Shown here piece after piece: positions 18,531 through 28,049 of a stretch of 64,000 bases of DNA. The translations under genes were made by a program, and so were the position numbers. Origin of the DNA: Christensenellaceae bacterium (GTDB taxonomy: Bacteria; Bacillota; Clostridia; Christensenellales; Christensenellaceae); contig AP025580.1 in the NCBI GenBank assembly GCA_022846035.1, positions 930,001 through 994,000 on the forward strand. Direction: 5' to 3'. Each line of letters opens with the position of its first letter. Position 1 is the stretch's first letter. The notes under the pieces are model-generated. The model ran no database searches. It saw only the letters and a list, made by a program, of their open reading frames with translations, and had not been told where the DNA came from.

Positions 18531-18559
18531 TTTACAAACAGGAACAGCATGGTTATAAT
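18531..18559 (+). promoter_or_regulatory. Internal promoter ahead of the second trpB
   Basis: TTTACA (18531-18536) and TATAAT (18554-18559) are separated by 17 bases in the 153-base gap between the two TrpB genes. A small GGGC/GCCC hairpin lies just ahead of the ribosome site. It suggests that the second TrpB can be made independently of the T-box. Confidence 0.65.
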
Positions 18560-18657
18560 AAATAAAGTCGGGGATCATACCGATGTAGAATAGCGGGAAA
18601 GCATTTTCCTAAAGAGAGCGGGCAAACGCCCATAGAATAGAAATGGAGAGAATAGAT

Positions 18658-19872
18658 ATGGACTACAGGACCTATTTGAAGAACTATCCGGATGAAAATG
18701 GAAAATTTGGCGAGTACGGCGGGGCGATTTTGCCGCCGGAGTTAGTGCCCGCGTTTGAAGAAATCACGGAAGCCTATGAAACGATATGCAATTCCGCGCA
18801 GTTCATAAACGAGCTGCGGCGTATCCGCCGTGAGTTTCAGGGCCGTCCCACGCCGGTATATCATTGCGAACGCCTGTCGAGAATGCTGGGCAGGGTGCAA
18901 ATATACTTAAAGCGCGAGGACCTTAATCACACGGGCGCGCATAAATTAAACCATTGCATGGGCGAGGGACTGCTTGCCAAATATATGGGCAAGAAAAAGC
19001 TGATCGCGGAAACGGGCGCGGGGCAGCACGGCGTTGCCCTCGCCACGGCGGCGGCTTTCTTCGGCCTTGAATGTGAAATCCATATGGGGGAGGTCGATAT
19101 TGCCAAGCAGGCGCCCAATGTGACGCGCATGAAGATATTGGGCGCGAAAGTCGTGCCGGTATCGCGCGGCGCGGCAACATTAAAGGAAGCGGTGGATTCG
19201 GCTTTCGAAGCGTACGCGCGGGATTATAAGGACGCAATTTATTGCATTGGCAGCGCGGTAGGGCCGCATCCGTTCCCCATGATGGTACGCGATTTCCAGA
19301 TGGTCGTCGGACAGGAAGCGCGGGAACAGTTCCTGGAAATGACGGGGAACCTGCCGGACGCAATCTGCGCATGCGTGGGCGGAGGCAGCAATTCGCTGGG
19401 GTTGTTCACACCTTTCCTTGATGATCCGGTGGAAATTTACGGCGTCGAACCAATGGGACGGGGCAAAGAAGTGGGCGAACATGCGGCGACGATCACATAT
19501 GGAAAAAAAGGAACGCTGCATGGCTTCGAGAGCTACCTTTTGCAGGACGAAGCGGGCGAGGCCGCGCCGGTTTATTCTGTGGCCAGCGGGCTTGACTACC
19601 CGTCGGTAGGACCGGAGCATGCGTTTTTGCATGACCTGGGGCGCGTCAATTATGTGACGGCGACAGACGACGAAACGATGGAAGCGTTCTTTAAGCTTTC
19701 CCGCTACGAGGGGATTATCCCTGCGATTGAAAGTGCGCACGCCATTGCCTATGCGATGAAATATGCCAAGGAAAACAAAAAAGGCTCGATTCTCGTGAAT
19801 TGCAGCGGCAGGGGCGATAAGGACATCGATTATGTCGTGGAAAAGTATGGGTATGGCGAGCGATATAAATAG
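18658..19872 (+). CDS. trpB: Tryptophan synthase beta chain, classical TrpB
   Basis: A 404-residue PLP enzyme condensing indole with serine. The start [22 protein letters not shown] resembles TrpB1 proteins, and [10 protein letters not shown] carries the PLP lysine, AETGAGQHG the catalytic Glu, and [10 protein letters not shown] the phosphate loop. The ATG at 18658 has GGAG nine bases ahead; an in-frame ATG at 18643 lacks one. Normally TrpB1 depends on TrpA, but no trpA is in this window. It could pair with a distant TrpA or act in indole salvage beside the TrpB2 protein upstream. Confidence 0.9.
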   Translation: MDYRTYLKNYPDENGKFGEYGGAILPPELVPAFEEITEAYETICNSAQFINELRRIRREFQGRPTPVYHCERLSRMLGRVQIYLKREDLNHTGAHKLNHCMGEGLLAKYMGKKKLIAETGAGQHGVALATAAAFFGLECEIHMGEVDIAKQAPNVTRMKILGAKVVPVSRGAATLKEAVDSAFEAYARDYKDAIYCIGSAVGPHPFPMMVRDFQMVVGQEAREQFLEMTGNLPDAICACVGGGSNSLGLFTPFLDDPVEIYGVEPMGRGKEVGEHAATITYGKKGTLHGFESYLLQDEAGEAAPVYSVASGLDYPSVGPEHAFLHDLGRVNYVTATDDETMEAFFKLSRYEGIIPAIESAHAIAYAMKYAKENKKGSILVNCSGRGDKDIDYVVEKYGYGERYK

Positions 19873-19910
19873 CGGCAATAAGGCGAAAGACCGCGCGTAT
19901 AGCATATTTA

Positions 19911-19953
19911 AAAAGGACAGGAGTCACCGCTTTTGTGTCTCCTGTCCTTTTTC
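19911..19953 (+). terminator. Terminator after trpB
   Basis: Long stem AAAAGGACAGGAG with CTCCTGTCCTTTT ending in a T run. The A-rich left arm lets it also serve the convergent CoA-transferase gene that stops at 19982. Confidence 0.88.
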
Positions 19954-19981
19954 CTTTTATTATCGTACCGGTGTTATATGT

Positions 19982-21448
19982 TTATTTATCCTTAAATACA
20001 TCCTTTAAAATGTGCGGCGTCTGTTGCGCGGCGCATTCCTTGCAGCTATGTTCGAGATATTCGCGCAGCATGGGTCGGAAATCAGGATGCGCGCAATTTT
20101 CGATGATAGCATGCGCGCGCTGCTTGGGCGTCAGGCAGCGCAGGTCGGCATATCCATATTCCGTCACCAGGAAATGAATATCGTGCTCGGTATGGTCGAC
20201 GTGCGTTACAAAGGGCACGATACAGGAAAGCGTTCCGTTTTTGGCCGTTGACGGCGTCATGAAGATAGAAAGTCCGGCGTTTTGCGCAAAGTCGCCGCTG
20301 CCGCCGATACCGTTCATGATCCGCGTTCCGTTAATGTGCGAAGAATTCGTATTCCCGTAAATATCCGCTTCGATCGCCGTGTTCATAGCGATGATACCAA
20401 GACGGCGAATGACCTCGGGATGGTTGCTGATTTCCTGCGGACGAAGCATGATCTTGCCGCGATAATTTTCAAAGTTCGCATGATATTGTTCTTCGAAATC
20501 CGGAGATACCGTAAGGGAAGTGCCGGATGCAAAGCTGATTTTGCCTGCGTCGATCAGATCAAAAACAGCGTCCTGCAGCACCTCGGAATAGACCTTAAGG
20601 TCTGTAAAATCAGATTTTTTCAGTCCTGCCAATACGGCGTTGGCAACGCCGCCTACGCCCGACTGGAGCGGAGGAAGCGGCACGGGCAGCCTGCCGGCCT
20701 GTGTTTCGTTCTTGATAATCTCGACAATATGATCCGCGATTTTCTGCGAGATTTCGTCAACAGGGGGAACCGCGCGGCCATGATCGGGAATATCCGTGAA
20801 AACGATGGCTGCGATGCGGTCAAAATCGCACGGATAGTAATAAGTGCCGATACGGTCGTCCGCTTTGACGATCGGGATCGGCTGGCTGTTGGGAACGCGC
20901 TCAACCGTATAAACGTCGTGTATGCCCTTTAATGATTCGGGTTGAGAGGTGTTGATTTCAAGAATAACGTGCTTGGCACAGTCGATATAGGTATTGGCCA
21001 TGCCGATTGATGTGGATGGGATCAGGTGCCCCTCCTCGTCGATACCGACAATCTCAACAATGGCAAAATCAATATCGCCGAAAAATCCGTTTTTAGCCCA
21101 TACGGCCATCTGGCTTAAATGTACGTCGAAATAATCGATCTCGCCCGCGTTGATAGCGTTGCGGACTGTGGAATTCGTCTGGTAGGGCGTACGGCGCTTC
21201 ATCGCTCCTGCACGCACCAGCGCGCCGTCGATCTCGTCGCCTACCGAGGCCCCCGTCATAACGGTCAGATTGAGCTTTTCGCCTGTTTCCTCGGCCCGTT
21301 TGGCAATGGCAAGAGGTACGGCTTTCGCGTGGCCGGCAGGCGTGAAACCGCTCATGCCGATTGTGGCACCCGGATAGATGAGCTTTGCCGCTTCTTCGGC
21401 GCTCATCACCTTGCTGAGATACTTTTCACACTTAATTCTTTCGTTCAT
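19982..21448 (-). CDS. Acetyl-CoA hydrolase/CoA-transferase family protein, Cat1 (succinyl-CoA) like
   Basis: A 488-residue cytosolic enzyme that moves CoA between short acids. The catalytic Glu is expected at E289 in KVYSEVLQDAV, and GIGGSGDFAQNAGLS is the conserved glycine loop of the succinyl-CoA:acetate transferase group. Length and motifs favour Cat1/AarC-type proteins over butyryl-CoA:acetate transferases, which are usually near 440-450 residues. Nearby lie a SucD-like dehydrogenase and Bcd-Etf, which suggests a succinate-to-butyrate or succinate/acetate exchange role. The gene is monocistronic; a TATAAT box on its strand sits at 21514-21519. Confidence 0.85.
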   Translation of the reverse strand: MNERIKCEKYLSKVMSAEEAAKLIYPGATIGMSGFTPAGHAKAVPLAIAKRAEETGEKLNLTVMTGASVGDEIDGALVRAGAMKRRTPYQTNSTVRNAINAGEIDYFDVHLSQMAVWAKNGFFGDIDFAIVEIVGIDEEGHLIPSTSIGMANTYIDCAKHVILEINTSQPESLKGIHDVYTVERVPNSQPIPIVKADDRIGTYYYPCDFDRIAAIVFTDIPDHGRAVPPVDEISQKIADHIVEIIKNETQAGRLPVPLPPLQSGVGGVANAVLAGLKKSDFTDLKVYSEVLQDAVFDLIDAGKISFASGTSLTVSPDFEEQYHANFENYRGKIMLRPQEISNHPEVIRRLGIIAMNTAIEADIYGNTNSSHINGTRIMNGIGGSGDFAQNAGLSIFMTPSTAKNGTLSCIVPFVTHVDHTEHDIHFLVTEYGYADLRCLTPKQRAHAIIENCAHPDFRPMLREYLEHSCKECAAQQTPHILKDVFKDK

Positions 21449-21740
21449 AGTTACCCTCCATCATTGGTACCGTCGGCCGCGACGTCGGCGGCGCATATCT
21501 TTAGCAACTATATATTATACACTGGAAATAAAAAATTTGCATCTTTTCCAAGCTGCAAAAGGAGTTACATAACTAATAAACTCTGAAAGAAACGATATAC
21601 TTTTTTTTAGTTACAAAACAAAGTTGCGGCGATATGCGGCAGTAGCCGTTATTTATTGATTACTTTATCCCGTTTGTGTTTAATAATGGCTCGTCTTTTG
21701 TGGTCAATATAAGGTGCGCGAGAGCCGAAAGGAAAATACC

Positions 21741-23141
21741 ATGGGCAAAATCCGGACATTTTTTCAAACGATAACGGGAGCGTCGGCGGGCCTTTTAAAC
21801 AGCTCGCTGATCGCTATTCCATATTTGTTGTTTCTCAATCTGATTGATGGAACAAACCTGCAGACCATACTGCCGCTGGTATTATTTTATACGCTGCGTA
21901 TGACGGGCGTTTTTTTACTGCGCAGCATTAAAAACGGCGCGAAAAGTTACTCTGCCTTGATGTTCTCTTTTTGGATGGGATTGATCGGCGCGCTTTTTGG
22001 TGTGTTAGGCGCGCTCTATTTTCCGCTTTTTATCATTTCCGCAATTTTGATGGGCCTTTCAACCGCTTTCATTAAGCCGGTTTTTACGATGGTCAACTTT
22101 CATAAACATGATCAAAAAAAGACGGCGGGTTCGTCGGGAAAAAAGAAAGGAAGTTTGTTTCCATTGGCGTTTGTGGTGGTATTTCTGCTGGCATTGATGG
22201 CGTTGCCGGGGAAGATACAAACGGTTTGTGTTATGCTGCTGTACCTGGTGCTTTTCATAATGGCCATTTACGCTGAATCCCGCGATCCGGAATATAAATT
22301 TCATATAGTACATCTCAAAGATTTTGCCGTTTCCCTGAAAGGCGCGGTAATTTTCATCATATTTTTTGTGTCGCTGGCCGCTCTGCGTATTGCCAGGCGT
22401 ACGCTTGACGCAAGGGAGCTGGACCTTGTGGCGATCTGGTTTTCCATCGCTTTTTTAATCGCGATTTTGATTGTATTCCTGAAAAGGAAAAGGGCAAAGT
22501 TGCCTCTGTGGCTCAACATTATATCGCTGGCCAACGGAATGTGCGGCAACTTTCTTTTCATCTTTGGTTCCTTTTATATCGGCGCGATGTATGGTATCAA
22601 TGCTGCAACCGCGCAGGTATATATCCCTTTTGTGTTGGGAATGGGGGCGGCAATGACATTTTCAGGGAAAGTGCAGCAGATGTTCAGAAGCGTTTCTCCC
22701 GTCGTGGTGCAGACCGTTGGATTATGTATCAGCTTAGTTCTGCTGATGACTCCCTTGTTTTTCCCAATCAGTATTTTTCTGGTCAGTTTTTTCTTCAGCG
22801 GGACGAGTTCATGGCTGGATAGAAAATATTATGATACAAAAAGCCTGCCGTATGAGCGGCGGCTGATCAGCAAGTACACCATGCAGGATATTGGCAGTAT
22901 CACATACCAATTTCTGATTGCCGTACTTATTTTGCTTATATTCCAATTCTACCGCCTGCCGACCACCGCTTTTTTCGCCCTGACGGAAAACGTGGCGCAT
23001 GCGCCGGAGCTTATTTCGGCCATGAACATTACAAAGTTCTGGGGTTGCCTCATTTTGGTGGCGCTTTTTGTTATTGCGTTGGCCGACATGCGGAAAAAAC
23101 GCGGCGGCAAAGAAACAGGATTTTCAGCCGGCGGTTCCTAA
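21741..23141 (+). CDS. Polytopic membrane protein of unknown family (MFS-like topology)
   Basis: A 466-residue protein with about twelve hydrophobic helices split by a charged loop near residue 125 (HKHDQKKTAGSSGKKKG) and another near 255 (KRKRAKLP). The two-half layout resembles MFS carriers, but I see no MFS signature loop and cannot name a family. The middle stretch WLNIISLANGMCGNFLFIFG and a conserved-looking SWLDRKYYDTK loop might help an HMM search. ATG 21741 follows GAAAGGAAAATACC. The gene stands alone between the reverse CoA-transferase gene and the acylating dehydrogenase, which has its own promoter. Confidence 0.7.
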   Translation: MGKIRTFFQTITGASAGLLNSSLIAIPYLLFLNLIDGTNLQTILPLVLFYTLRMTGVFLLRSIKNGAKSYSALMFSFWMGLIGALFGVLGALYFPLFIISAILMGLSTAFIKPVFTMVNFHKHDQKKTAGSSGKKKGSLFPLAFVVVFLLALMALPGKIQTVCVMLLYLVLFIMAIYAESRDPEYKFHIVHLKDFAVSLKGAVIFIIFFVSLAALRIARRTLDARELDLVAIWFSIAFLIAILIVFLKRKRAKLPLWLNIISLANGMCGNFLFIFGSFYIGAMYGINAATAQVYIPFVLGMGAAMTFSGKVQQMFRSVSPVVVQTVGLCISLVLLMTPLFFPISIFLVSFFFSGTSSWLDRKYYDTKSLPYERRLISKYTMQDIGSITYQFLIAVLILLIFQFYRLPTTAFFALTENVAHAPELISAMNITKFWGCLILVALFVIALADMRKKRGGKETGFSAGGS

Positions 23142-23236
23142 GGACAAGTAATTAGCAGCATTATCTTTTGTTTCTTAAACAGAACCCCATGGTTAAGGCA
23201 AAAAAGTTCCTTTTCAATTTTTTTAGTTACATAAGA

Positions 23237-23264
23237 TTGCATTTTTTTTAAAATCTACTATAAT
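23237..23264 (+). promoter_or_regulatory. Promoter of the acylating aldehyde dehydrogenase
   Basis: TTGCAT (23237-23242), 16-base A/T-rich spacer, TATAAT (23259-23264), about 60 bases before the ATG. No sigma-54 type GG/GC pair is seen here although rpoN follows downstream. Confidence 0.6.
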
Positions 23265-23326
23265 AAGACTCGACAAACTTGTGAAAAAAGTATCATTTTA
23301 ATATATTTTAGGAGGATGGAACAAAA

Positions 23327-24685
23327 ATGGCTAATGTGGCAGAGATCTTTGAAAAAGCGCGTATCGCGCAGGCCGAATATGAGAAAAGTGCCAGTCAGGA
23401 GCAGGTTGACGCGGCGGTAAAGGCGATCGGACAGGTTGTTTATAACCGCGCGGAAGAACTCGCGAAAATGGCGGTTGAAGAATCCGGCATGGGCGTTTAC
23501 GAAGACAAGGTTGCGAAGTGCAAGGGAAAATCCAAATGTATCTGGAACAGCCTGAAAGGTAAAAAGTCCTATGGAATCATTGACGAGAATAAGGAAACTG
23601 GAATTATCAAGGTGGCAAAGCCCAAGGGCGTTGTGGGCGCGGTAACGCCGGTCACCAATCCGGTAGTTACGCCTATGTGCAACGCGATGTTCGCGCTTAA
23701 AGGCAAGAATGCGATCGTGGTTGCGCCGCATCCGCGTACAAGCAACCTCAACAAATATGTTGTGGATTTGTTCCGCGCGGAGCTCAAAAAGCTCGGCCTG
23801 CCGGAAGACCTTGTACAGACGATCGAGAATCCATCGCTCGATATGACGCAGGAAGTTATGAAGACGGCGGACGTAGTCGTCGCGACGGGCGGCGCGGGCA
23901 TGGTGAAGTCGGCATATTCGAGCGGCAAACCGGCGCTTGGTGTTGGCCCCGGCAACGTACAGGTTATCATTGACCGCGGCGTGGATTACGACGCGGCTGC
24001 CGATATGGTGATCTCGGGACGCAAGTTCGATAACGGTATCATCTGCTCGGGCGAACAGTGCATTATTGTTCCCAAGGATGAATATGATACGGTAATCAAG
24101 GCGTTTGAGAAAAACGGCGCTTATTATATTGAAAATCCGGACGAGGTTGAGAAGTTCGCACAGACGATTTTCCCCGGCGGCGTGATCTCCAAGGATGTGG
24201 TGGGGCAGAGCGTGCAGAAGATCGCGGGCCTCGCGGGCGTGAGCGTTCCGGAAGGGACGAAAGTAGTCGTATTAAAGGCGCGTGGCGTAGGCCGCAAAGA
24301 TTTGCTGTGCAAGGAAAAAATGTGCCCGTTTATGATCGCGATCCCGTATGATACGTTTGAGGAAGCAATGGATATTGCTTACGAGAACCTGGATTATGAG
24401 GGCAAGGGACACACTTGCGCGATTCATTCCAACGATATGGAGCATGTACGCATGGTCGGCGAGCACATGCCGGTAAGTCGTATCGTAGTAAACCAGCCTT
24501 CGTCCACAACGGCGGGCGGTGCGTTGACGAACGGATTTTCTCCGACGACGACTCTTGGCTGCGGTTCCTGGGGGAACAACAGCATTTCTGAAAACCTGAA
24601 TTATACGCACCTGATCAACGTTTCGCAGATCGGCCTTTACAATAAGGACAAAAAGATCCCGACTGACGAAGAAATCTGGGCGTAG
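23327..24685 (+). CDS. CoA-acylating aldehyde dehydrogenase, SucD-like
   Basis: A 452-residue NAD(P)-dependent enzyme interconverting an acyl-CoA and its aldehyde. The catalytic cysteine is C240 in DNGIICSGEQ; the NAD site is near ATGGAGMVKSAYSSGKPA; the ending LNYTHLINVSQIG is typical of this group. The overall text closely resembles the clostridial succinate-semialdehyde dehydrogenase SucD and differs from bifunctional AdhE by lacking the alcohol dehydrogenase domain. Acetaldehyde dehydrogenase (EutE-like) is the main alternative; no microcompartment targeting peptide is seen. The ribosome site is TTAGGAGGATGG. Confidence 0.85.
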   Translation: MANVAEIFEKARIAQAEYEKSASQEQVDAAVKAIGQVVYNRAEELAKMAVEESGMGVYEDKVAKCKGKSKCIWNSLKGKKSYGIIDENKETGIIKVAKPKGVVGAVTPVTNPVVTPMCNAMFALKGKNAIVVAPHPRTSNLNKYVVDLFRAELKKLGLPEDLVQTIENPSLDMTQEVMKTADVVVATGGAGMVKSAYSSGKPALGVGPGNVQVIIDRGVDYDAAADMVISGRKFDNGIICSGEQCIIVPKDEYDTVIKAFEKNGAYYIENPDEVEKFAQTIFPGGVISKDVVGQSVQKIAGLAGVSVPEGTKVVVLKARGVGRKDLLCKEKMCPFMIAIPYDTFEEAMDIAYENLDYEGKGHTCAIHSNDMEHVRMVGEHMPVSRIVVNQPSSTTAGGALTNGFSPTTTLGCGSWGNNSISENLNYTHLINVSQIGLYNKDKKIPTDEEIWA

Positions 24686-24703
24686 TCAAACAACGATATT
24701 TTC

Positions 24704-24732
24704 CGATGGAGCCGACCCTTGGCTCCATCGTG
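24704..24732 (+). terminator. Hairpin between aldehyde dehydrogenase and rpoN
   Basis: CGATGGAGCC pairs with GGCTCCATCG around a short loop. There is no T tract after it, so it may be a weak terminator or an mRNA processing/stability element between the two genes. Confidence 0.45.
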
Positions 24733-24755
24733 GATTTATCTGAATACAGAGGCAA

Positions 24756-26063
24756 ATGGTTCAGATCGGTATTGAACAAAAACAGGTACAGTCCCAAATA
24801 TTGGGACAACAAATGCAGCAGGCGTTGTTCCTGCTGAAAATGAACGCGCTTGAGTTAAACGACTATTTAAAGCAGGCGGTAACCGACAATCCAGTGCTGG
24901 AGCTTGCAGAGGCGAAGCTGGCCCAGGAAAACGAAGTATTTCGCCTTAAACGCGACGGTAAGGTCGTTCGTATGGCGGCGGGCACATCGGGCCAGGAGGG
25001 AAGCGAGGTCGCGGCAAAGCAGACCTTGACAGAAGACCTTTTAAGGCAGCTCGGCCTTAAGAAGCTGGGGAACACAGACAAAAGGATTGCGATGGCAATT
25101 ATATACAGCCTTGATACCAAAGGATATTTTACAGAAGATTATGACGAATTTGCCCTTGGTTACGCTACTTCACCGGAGCAGGTAAAGAAATCGCTGCGGA
25201 TTGTTCAGTCTTTGGATCCGGCGGGAATTGGAGCGCGGAACGTAAAAGAATGTTTGATCCTGCAGTTGAAACGGCAAGGGGTGAAGCAGCCGCAGCCCTA
25301 CGCGATCATCAGGAGCCACCTGCGCGACCTGGCGCAGGATAAAAAGGAGAGGATCGCGGCCGCGCTTAAGATACCTGAAAAGGAATGTGAGAAATACTGC
25401 AACATGGTACGTTCCCTCTGGCCAGCGGTAAACGGTATCAAGGCAGGGGAATTGGTGCAATATGTGCATCCGGAGATCGTTATTGAAAAAGACGGGAATA
25501 CGCTTGCCATAAGGTTTGCAGAGGAAAGGCTTCCGCATCTTTCTATCAATCCGGAATACCGAGGGATGGAAAACGCGGATGACGAGGCAAAGGCATATCT
25601 GAAAGAACGCTATCTGGAAGCAAACCGCATGATCAGTTCGCTTAAGTTGTGGAAAACGATGATACGCAGGGTTATGGAAAGGATCGCCGAAAAGCAAGAG
25701 GGCTTTTTCCTGAAAAATGAGGCGCTGAGGCCAATGAAGCTTTCCGACCTGGCAGGAGAACTCGATGTGAGCGTTTCCACCATAAGCAGAGCGGTCGCTG
25801 GTAAATACCTGATTTGCGAGCGGGGCGTTTATCCTCTGAAATATTTCTTTGTGCGGAGCTTTCAGGCAAACGAGGCGCAGGTCAGCAGCGATTATATCCG
25901 CGAGGCGATACTTGAGATGCTGGAAAAGGAACCGACGCTTCCGGATACGGAGCTGGCACGCAGGCTTAAGGAACGGGGAATCGGCATCGCGCGGCGGACT
26001 GTCGCCAAATACCGTAATAAAATGGGAATCGAATCGGTGTATCACCGAGTGAAGATATTGTAA
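24756..26063 (+). CDS. rpoN: RNA polymerase sigma-54 factor
   Basis: A 435-residue alternative sigma factor that needs an ATP-dependent enhancer-binding activator. Region I is the Gln/Leu-rich start (QSQILGQQMQQALFLLKMN), the core-binding domain follows, and the DNA-binding part has the helix-turn-helix LDVSVSTISRAVAGKYL and the RpoN box ARRTVAKYR at 412-420. The protein is a little shorter than enterobacterial RpoN, with a compact region II. It sits 26 bases ahead of an acyl-CoA dehydrogenase, an unusual neighbour. No enhancer-binding protein gene is in the window. Confidence 0.93.
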   Translation: MVQIGIEQKQVQSQILGQQMQQALFLLKMNALELNDYLKQAVTDNPVLELAEAKLAQENEVFRLKRDGKVVRMAAGTSGQEGSEVAAKQTLTEDLLRQLGLKKLGNTDKRIAMAIIYSLDTKGYFTEDYDEFALGYATSPEQVKKSLRIVQSLDPAGIGARNVKECLILQLKRQGVKQPQPYAIIRSHLRDLAQDKKERIAAALKIPEKECEKYCNMVRSLWPAVNGIKAGELVQYVHPEIVIEKDGNTLAIRFAEERLPHLSINPEYRGMENADDEAKAYLKERYLEANRMISSLKLWKTMIRRVMERIAEKQEGFFLKNEALRPMKLSDLAGELDVSVSTISRAVAGKYLICERGVYPLKYFFVRSFQANEAQVSSDYIREAILEMLEKEPTLPDTELARRLKERGIGIARRTVAKYRNKMGIESVYHRVKIL

Positions 26064-26089
26064 AAAAACGTTATGTTTAGGAGAGAGAT

Positions 26090-27229
26090 ATGGATTTCAC
26101 ATTAAGCAAAGAACACCAAATGCTGCAAACGCTTTTCCGCGATTTTGCAGAAAAAGAAGTGAAGCCGCTCGCCGAGGAACTGGACGAAGAAGAAAGGTTT
26201 CCGGTTGAGACGGTAGAGAAGATGAAGAAGTACGGCTTTTTGGGTATACCTTTCCCCAAAGAGTACGGCGGACAGGGCTGCGATACGCTTGCGTATATCA
26301 TGTGCGTGGAAGAGCTTTCGAAAGTATGCGCTACAACGGGCGTCATCGTTTCGGCACATACGTCGCTGGGTTCCAACCCAATCAAGCAGTACGGTACGGA
26401 AGAGCAAAAGCAGAAATATCTGGTGCCGCTCGCAAAGGGCGAAAAGCTTGGCGCTTTCGGCCTTACGGAAGCGGGCGCGGGCACGGACGCTTCCGGACAG
26501 CAGACAAAGGCTGTGCTGGATGGCGATCATTATGTGCTGAATGGCAATAAGATATTTATCACAAACGCCGGCTATGCGGATATTTACATCATTATGGCAA
26601 TGACGGATAAATCCAAAGGCAATCACGGTATTTCGGCATTTATCGTAGAAAAGGATTTCCCGGGCTTTTCCGTGGGTAAAAAAGAACGCAAGATGGGCAT
26701 CCGCGGCAGCGCGACGGCGGAACTGATCATGGAAAACTGCATCGTTCCCAAAGAAAATCTTTTGGGAAAAGAGGGACAGGGGTTCAAAATCGCGATGAAT
26801 ACGCTGGACGGCGGCCGTATCGGTATCGCCGCGCAGGCGCTGGGCATCGCGGAAGGCGCGCTCAATGAAGCGATTACGTATGTAAAAGAGAGAAAGCAGT
26901 TTGGCAGACCGCTTTCCAAATTCCAGAATACGCAGTTTGTGATCGCCGATCTAAAGGCCAAAATCGAAGCCGCGCAGTTGCTTGTTTACCGGGCGGCGAT
27001 CGCAAAAGATACGCAGGAGCGTTTTTCGGTGGAAGCGGCGATGGCAAAGCTTATCGCGGCGGAAACAGCAATGGAAGTAACGACCAAATGCGTACAGCTT
27101 TTGGGCGGCTACGGATATACCAGAGAATATCCGCTGGAGCGCATGATGCGCGACGCGAAGATCACAGAGATCTACGAGGGTACCAGCGAAGTTCAGCGTA
27201 TGGTTATTTCCGGCGCTGCGCTAAAGTAA
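26090..27229 (+). CDS. bcd: Short-chain acyl-CoA dehydrogenase (butyryl-CoA dehydrogenase)
   Basis: A 379-residue FAD enzyme. The catalytic Glu is in [14 protein letters not shown] near the C-terminus, and the FAD/substrate regions [17 protein letters not shown] and [13 protein letters not shown] are present. With EtfB and EtfA directly behind it, it should form the Bcd-Etf complex that reduces crotonyl-CoA to butyryl-CoA with NADH while reducing ferredoxin by bifurcation. Thiolase, HBD and crotonase genes are not adjacent, unlike the usual bcs operon. Closely related members act on other short acyl-CoAs. Confidence 0.9.
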   Translation: MDFTLSKEHQMLQTLFRDFAEKEVKPLAEELDEEERFPVETVEKMKKYGFLGIPFPKEYGGQGCDTLAYIMCVEELSKVCATTGVIVSAHTSLGSNPIKQYGTEEQKQKYLVPLAKGEKLGAFGLTEAGAGTDASGQQTKAVLDGDHYVLNGNKIFITNAGYADIYIIMAMTDKSKGNHGISAFIVEKDFPGFSVGKKERKMGIRGSATAELIMENCIVPKENLLGKEGQGFKIAMNTLDGGRIGIAAQALGIAEGALNEAITYVKERKQFGRPLSKFQNTQFVIADLKAKIEAAQLLVYRAAIAKDTQERFSVEAAMAKLIAAETAMEVTTKCVQLLGGYGYTREYPLERMMRDAKITEIYEGTSEVQRMVISGAALK

Positions 27230-27248
27230 ACGGAAGGGGGAAAACACA

Positions 27249-28031
27249 TTGAATATCGTTGTTTGCATCAAACAGGTTCCGGATACGAACGAAGTAAAGC
27301 TGGATCCGAATACAGGAACGCTCATTCGTGAAGGCGTTCCGTCGATTATCAATCCTGATGATAAGGCGGGCCTCGAGGCTGCCTTGAGATTAAAGGACTC
27401 CACGGGGGCAAAGGTAAGCGTGATTTCTATGGGGCCGCCGCAGGCAGATTTGGCCTTAAGGGAAGCCCTCGCGATGGGCGCAGACGAAGCGATTCTGGTA
27501 ACTGACAGGGCGTTTGGCGGGGCCGATACCTGGGCGACGTCTTCGACGCTTGCTTCGGCCATCAAAAAGCTTCCGTTCGATCTGATCATCACGGGCCGCC
27601 AGGCGATCGACGGGGACACGGCGCAGGTTGGGCCGCAGATTGCGGAGCATTTGAAGCTTCCCAACATCAGCTATGCGGAAGAAATCAAAATCGAGGGCGA
27701 CAGCATTGTTGTCAAACGCCAGTATGAGGACAGATACCACTTGCTGAAAGCGAAAATGCCGTGCCTGATCACCGCGCTTGCAGAGCTCAACGAGCCGCGC
27801 TATATGACTCCTATGGGTATTTTCGACGCATACAGGGAGCAGGAAGTCAAAATCTGGACGCTTGAGGATCTGGATGTTGACAGGAGTAATATCGGGCTTA
27901 AAGGTTCTCCGACGCATGTATTCAAATCATTCACGAAGCCGCTTAAGGCAGCGGGAACGGTCATCAATACAGACGCGCAGGAATCGGTTGAATTTCTGAT
28001 GGAAAAACTCCGCAGCAAATTCATTATTTGA
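27249..28031 (+). CDS. etfB: Electron transfer flavoprotein, beta subunit
   Basis: A 260-residue subunit carrying FAD/AMP at the interface with EtfA. The start is TTG at 27249 behind GGAAGGGGGAAAACACA, giving MNIVVCIKQVPDT, the usual EtfB opening; no nearer ATG exists. The signature FDLIITGRQAIDGDTAQVGPQ (split here from residue 114) and KRQYEDRYHLLKAKMPCL are typical of bifurcating clostridial Etf. It lies 19 bases after bcd and 18 bases before the preferred start of etfA. Confidence 0.92.
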   Translation: MNIVVCIKQVPDTNEVKLDPNTGTLIREGVPSIINPDDKAGLEAALRLKDSTGAKVSVISMGPPQADLALREALAMGADEAILVTDRAFGGADTWATSSTLASAIKKLPFDLIITGRQAIDGDTAQVGPQIAEHLKLPNISYAEEIKIEGDSIVVKRQYEDRYHLLKAKMPCLITALAELNEPRYMTPMGIFDAYREQEVKIWTLEDLDVDRSNIGLKGSPTHVFKSFTKPLKAAGTVINTDAQESVEFLMEKLRSKFII

Positions 28032-28049
28032 CGGAAAGTGGGAAAAAAG

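Noticed and set aside
23142-23326. Possible sigma-54 promoter near rpoN
   Set aside because: No GG..GC pair with the right spacing; an ordinary TTGCAT/TATAAT pair explains the start.
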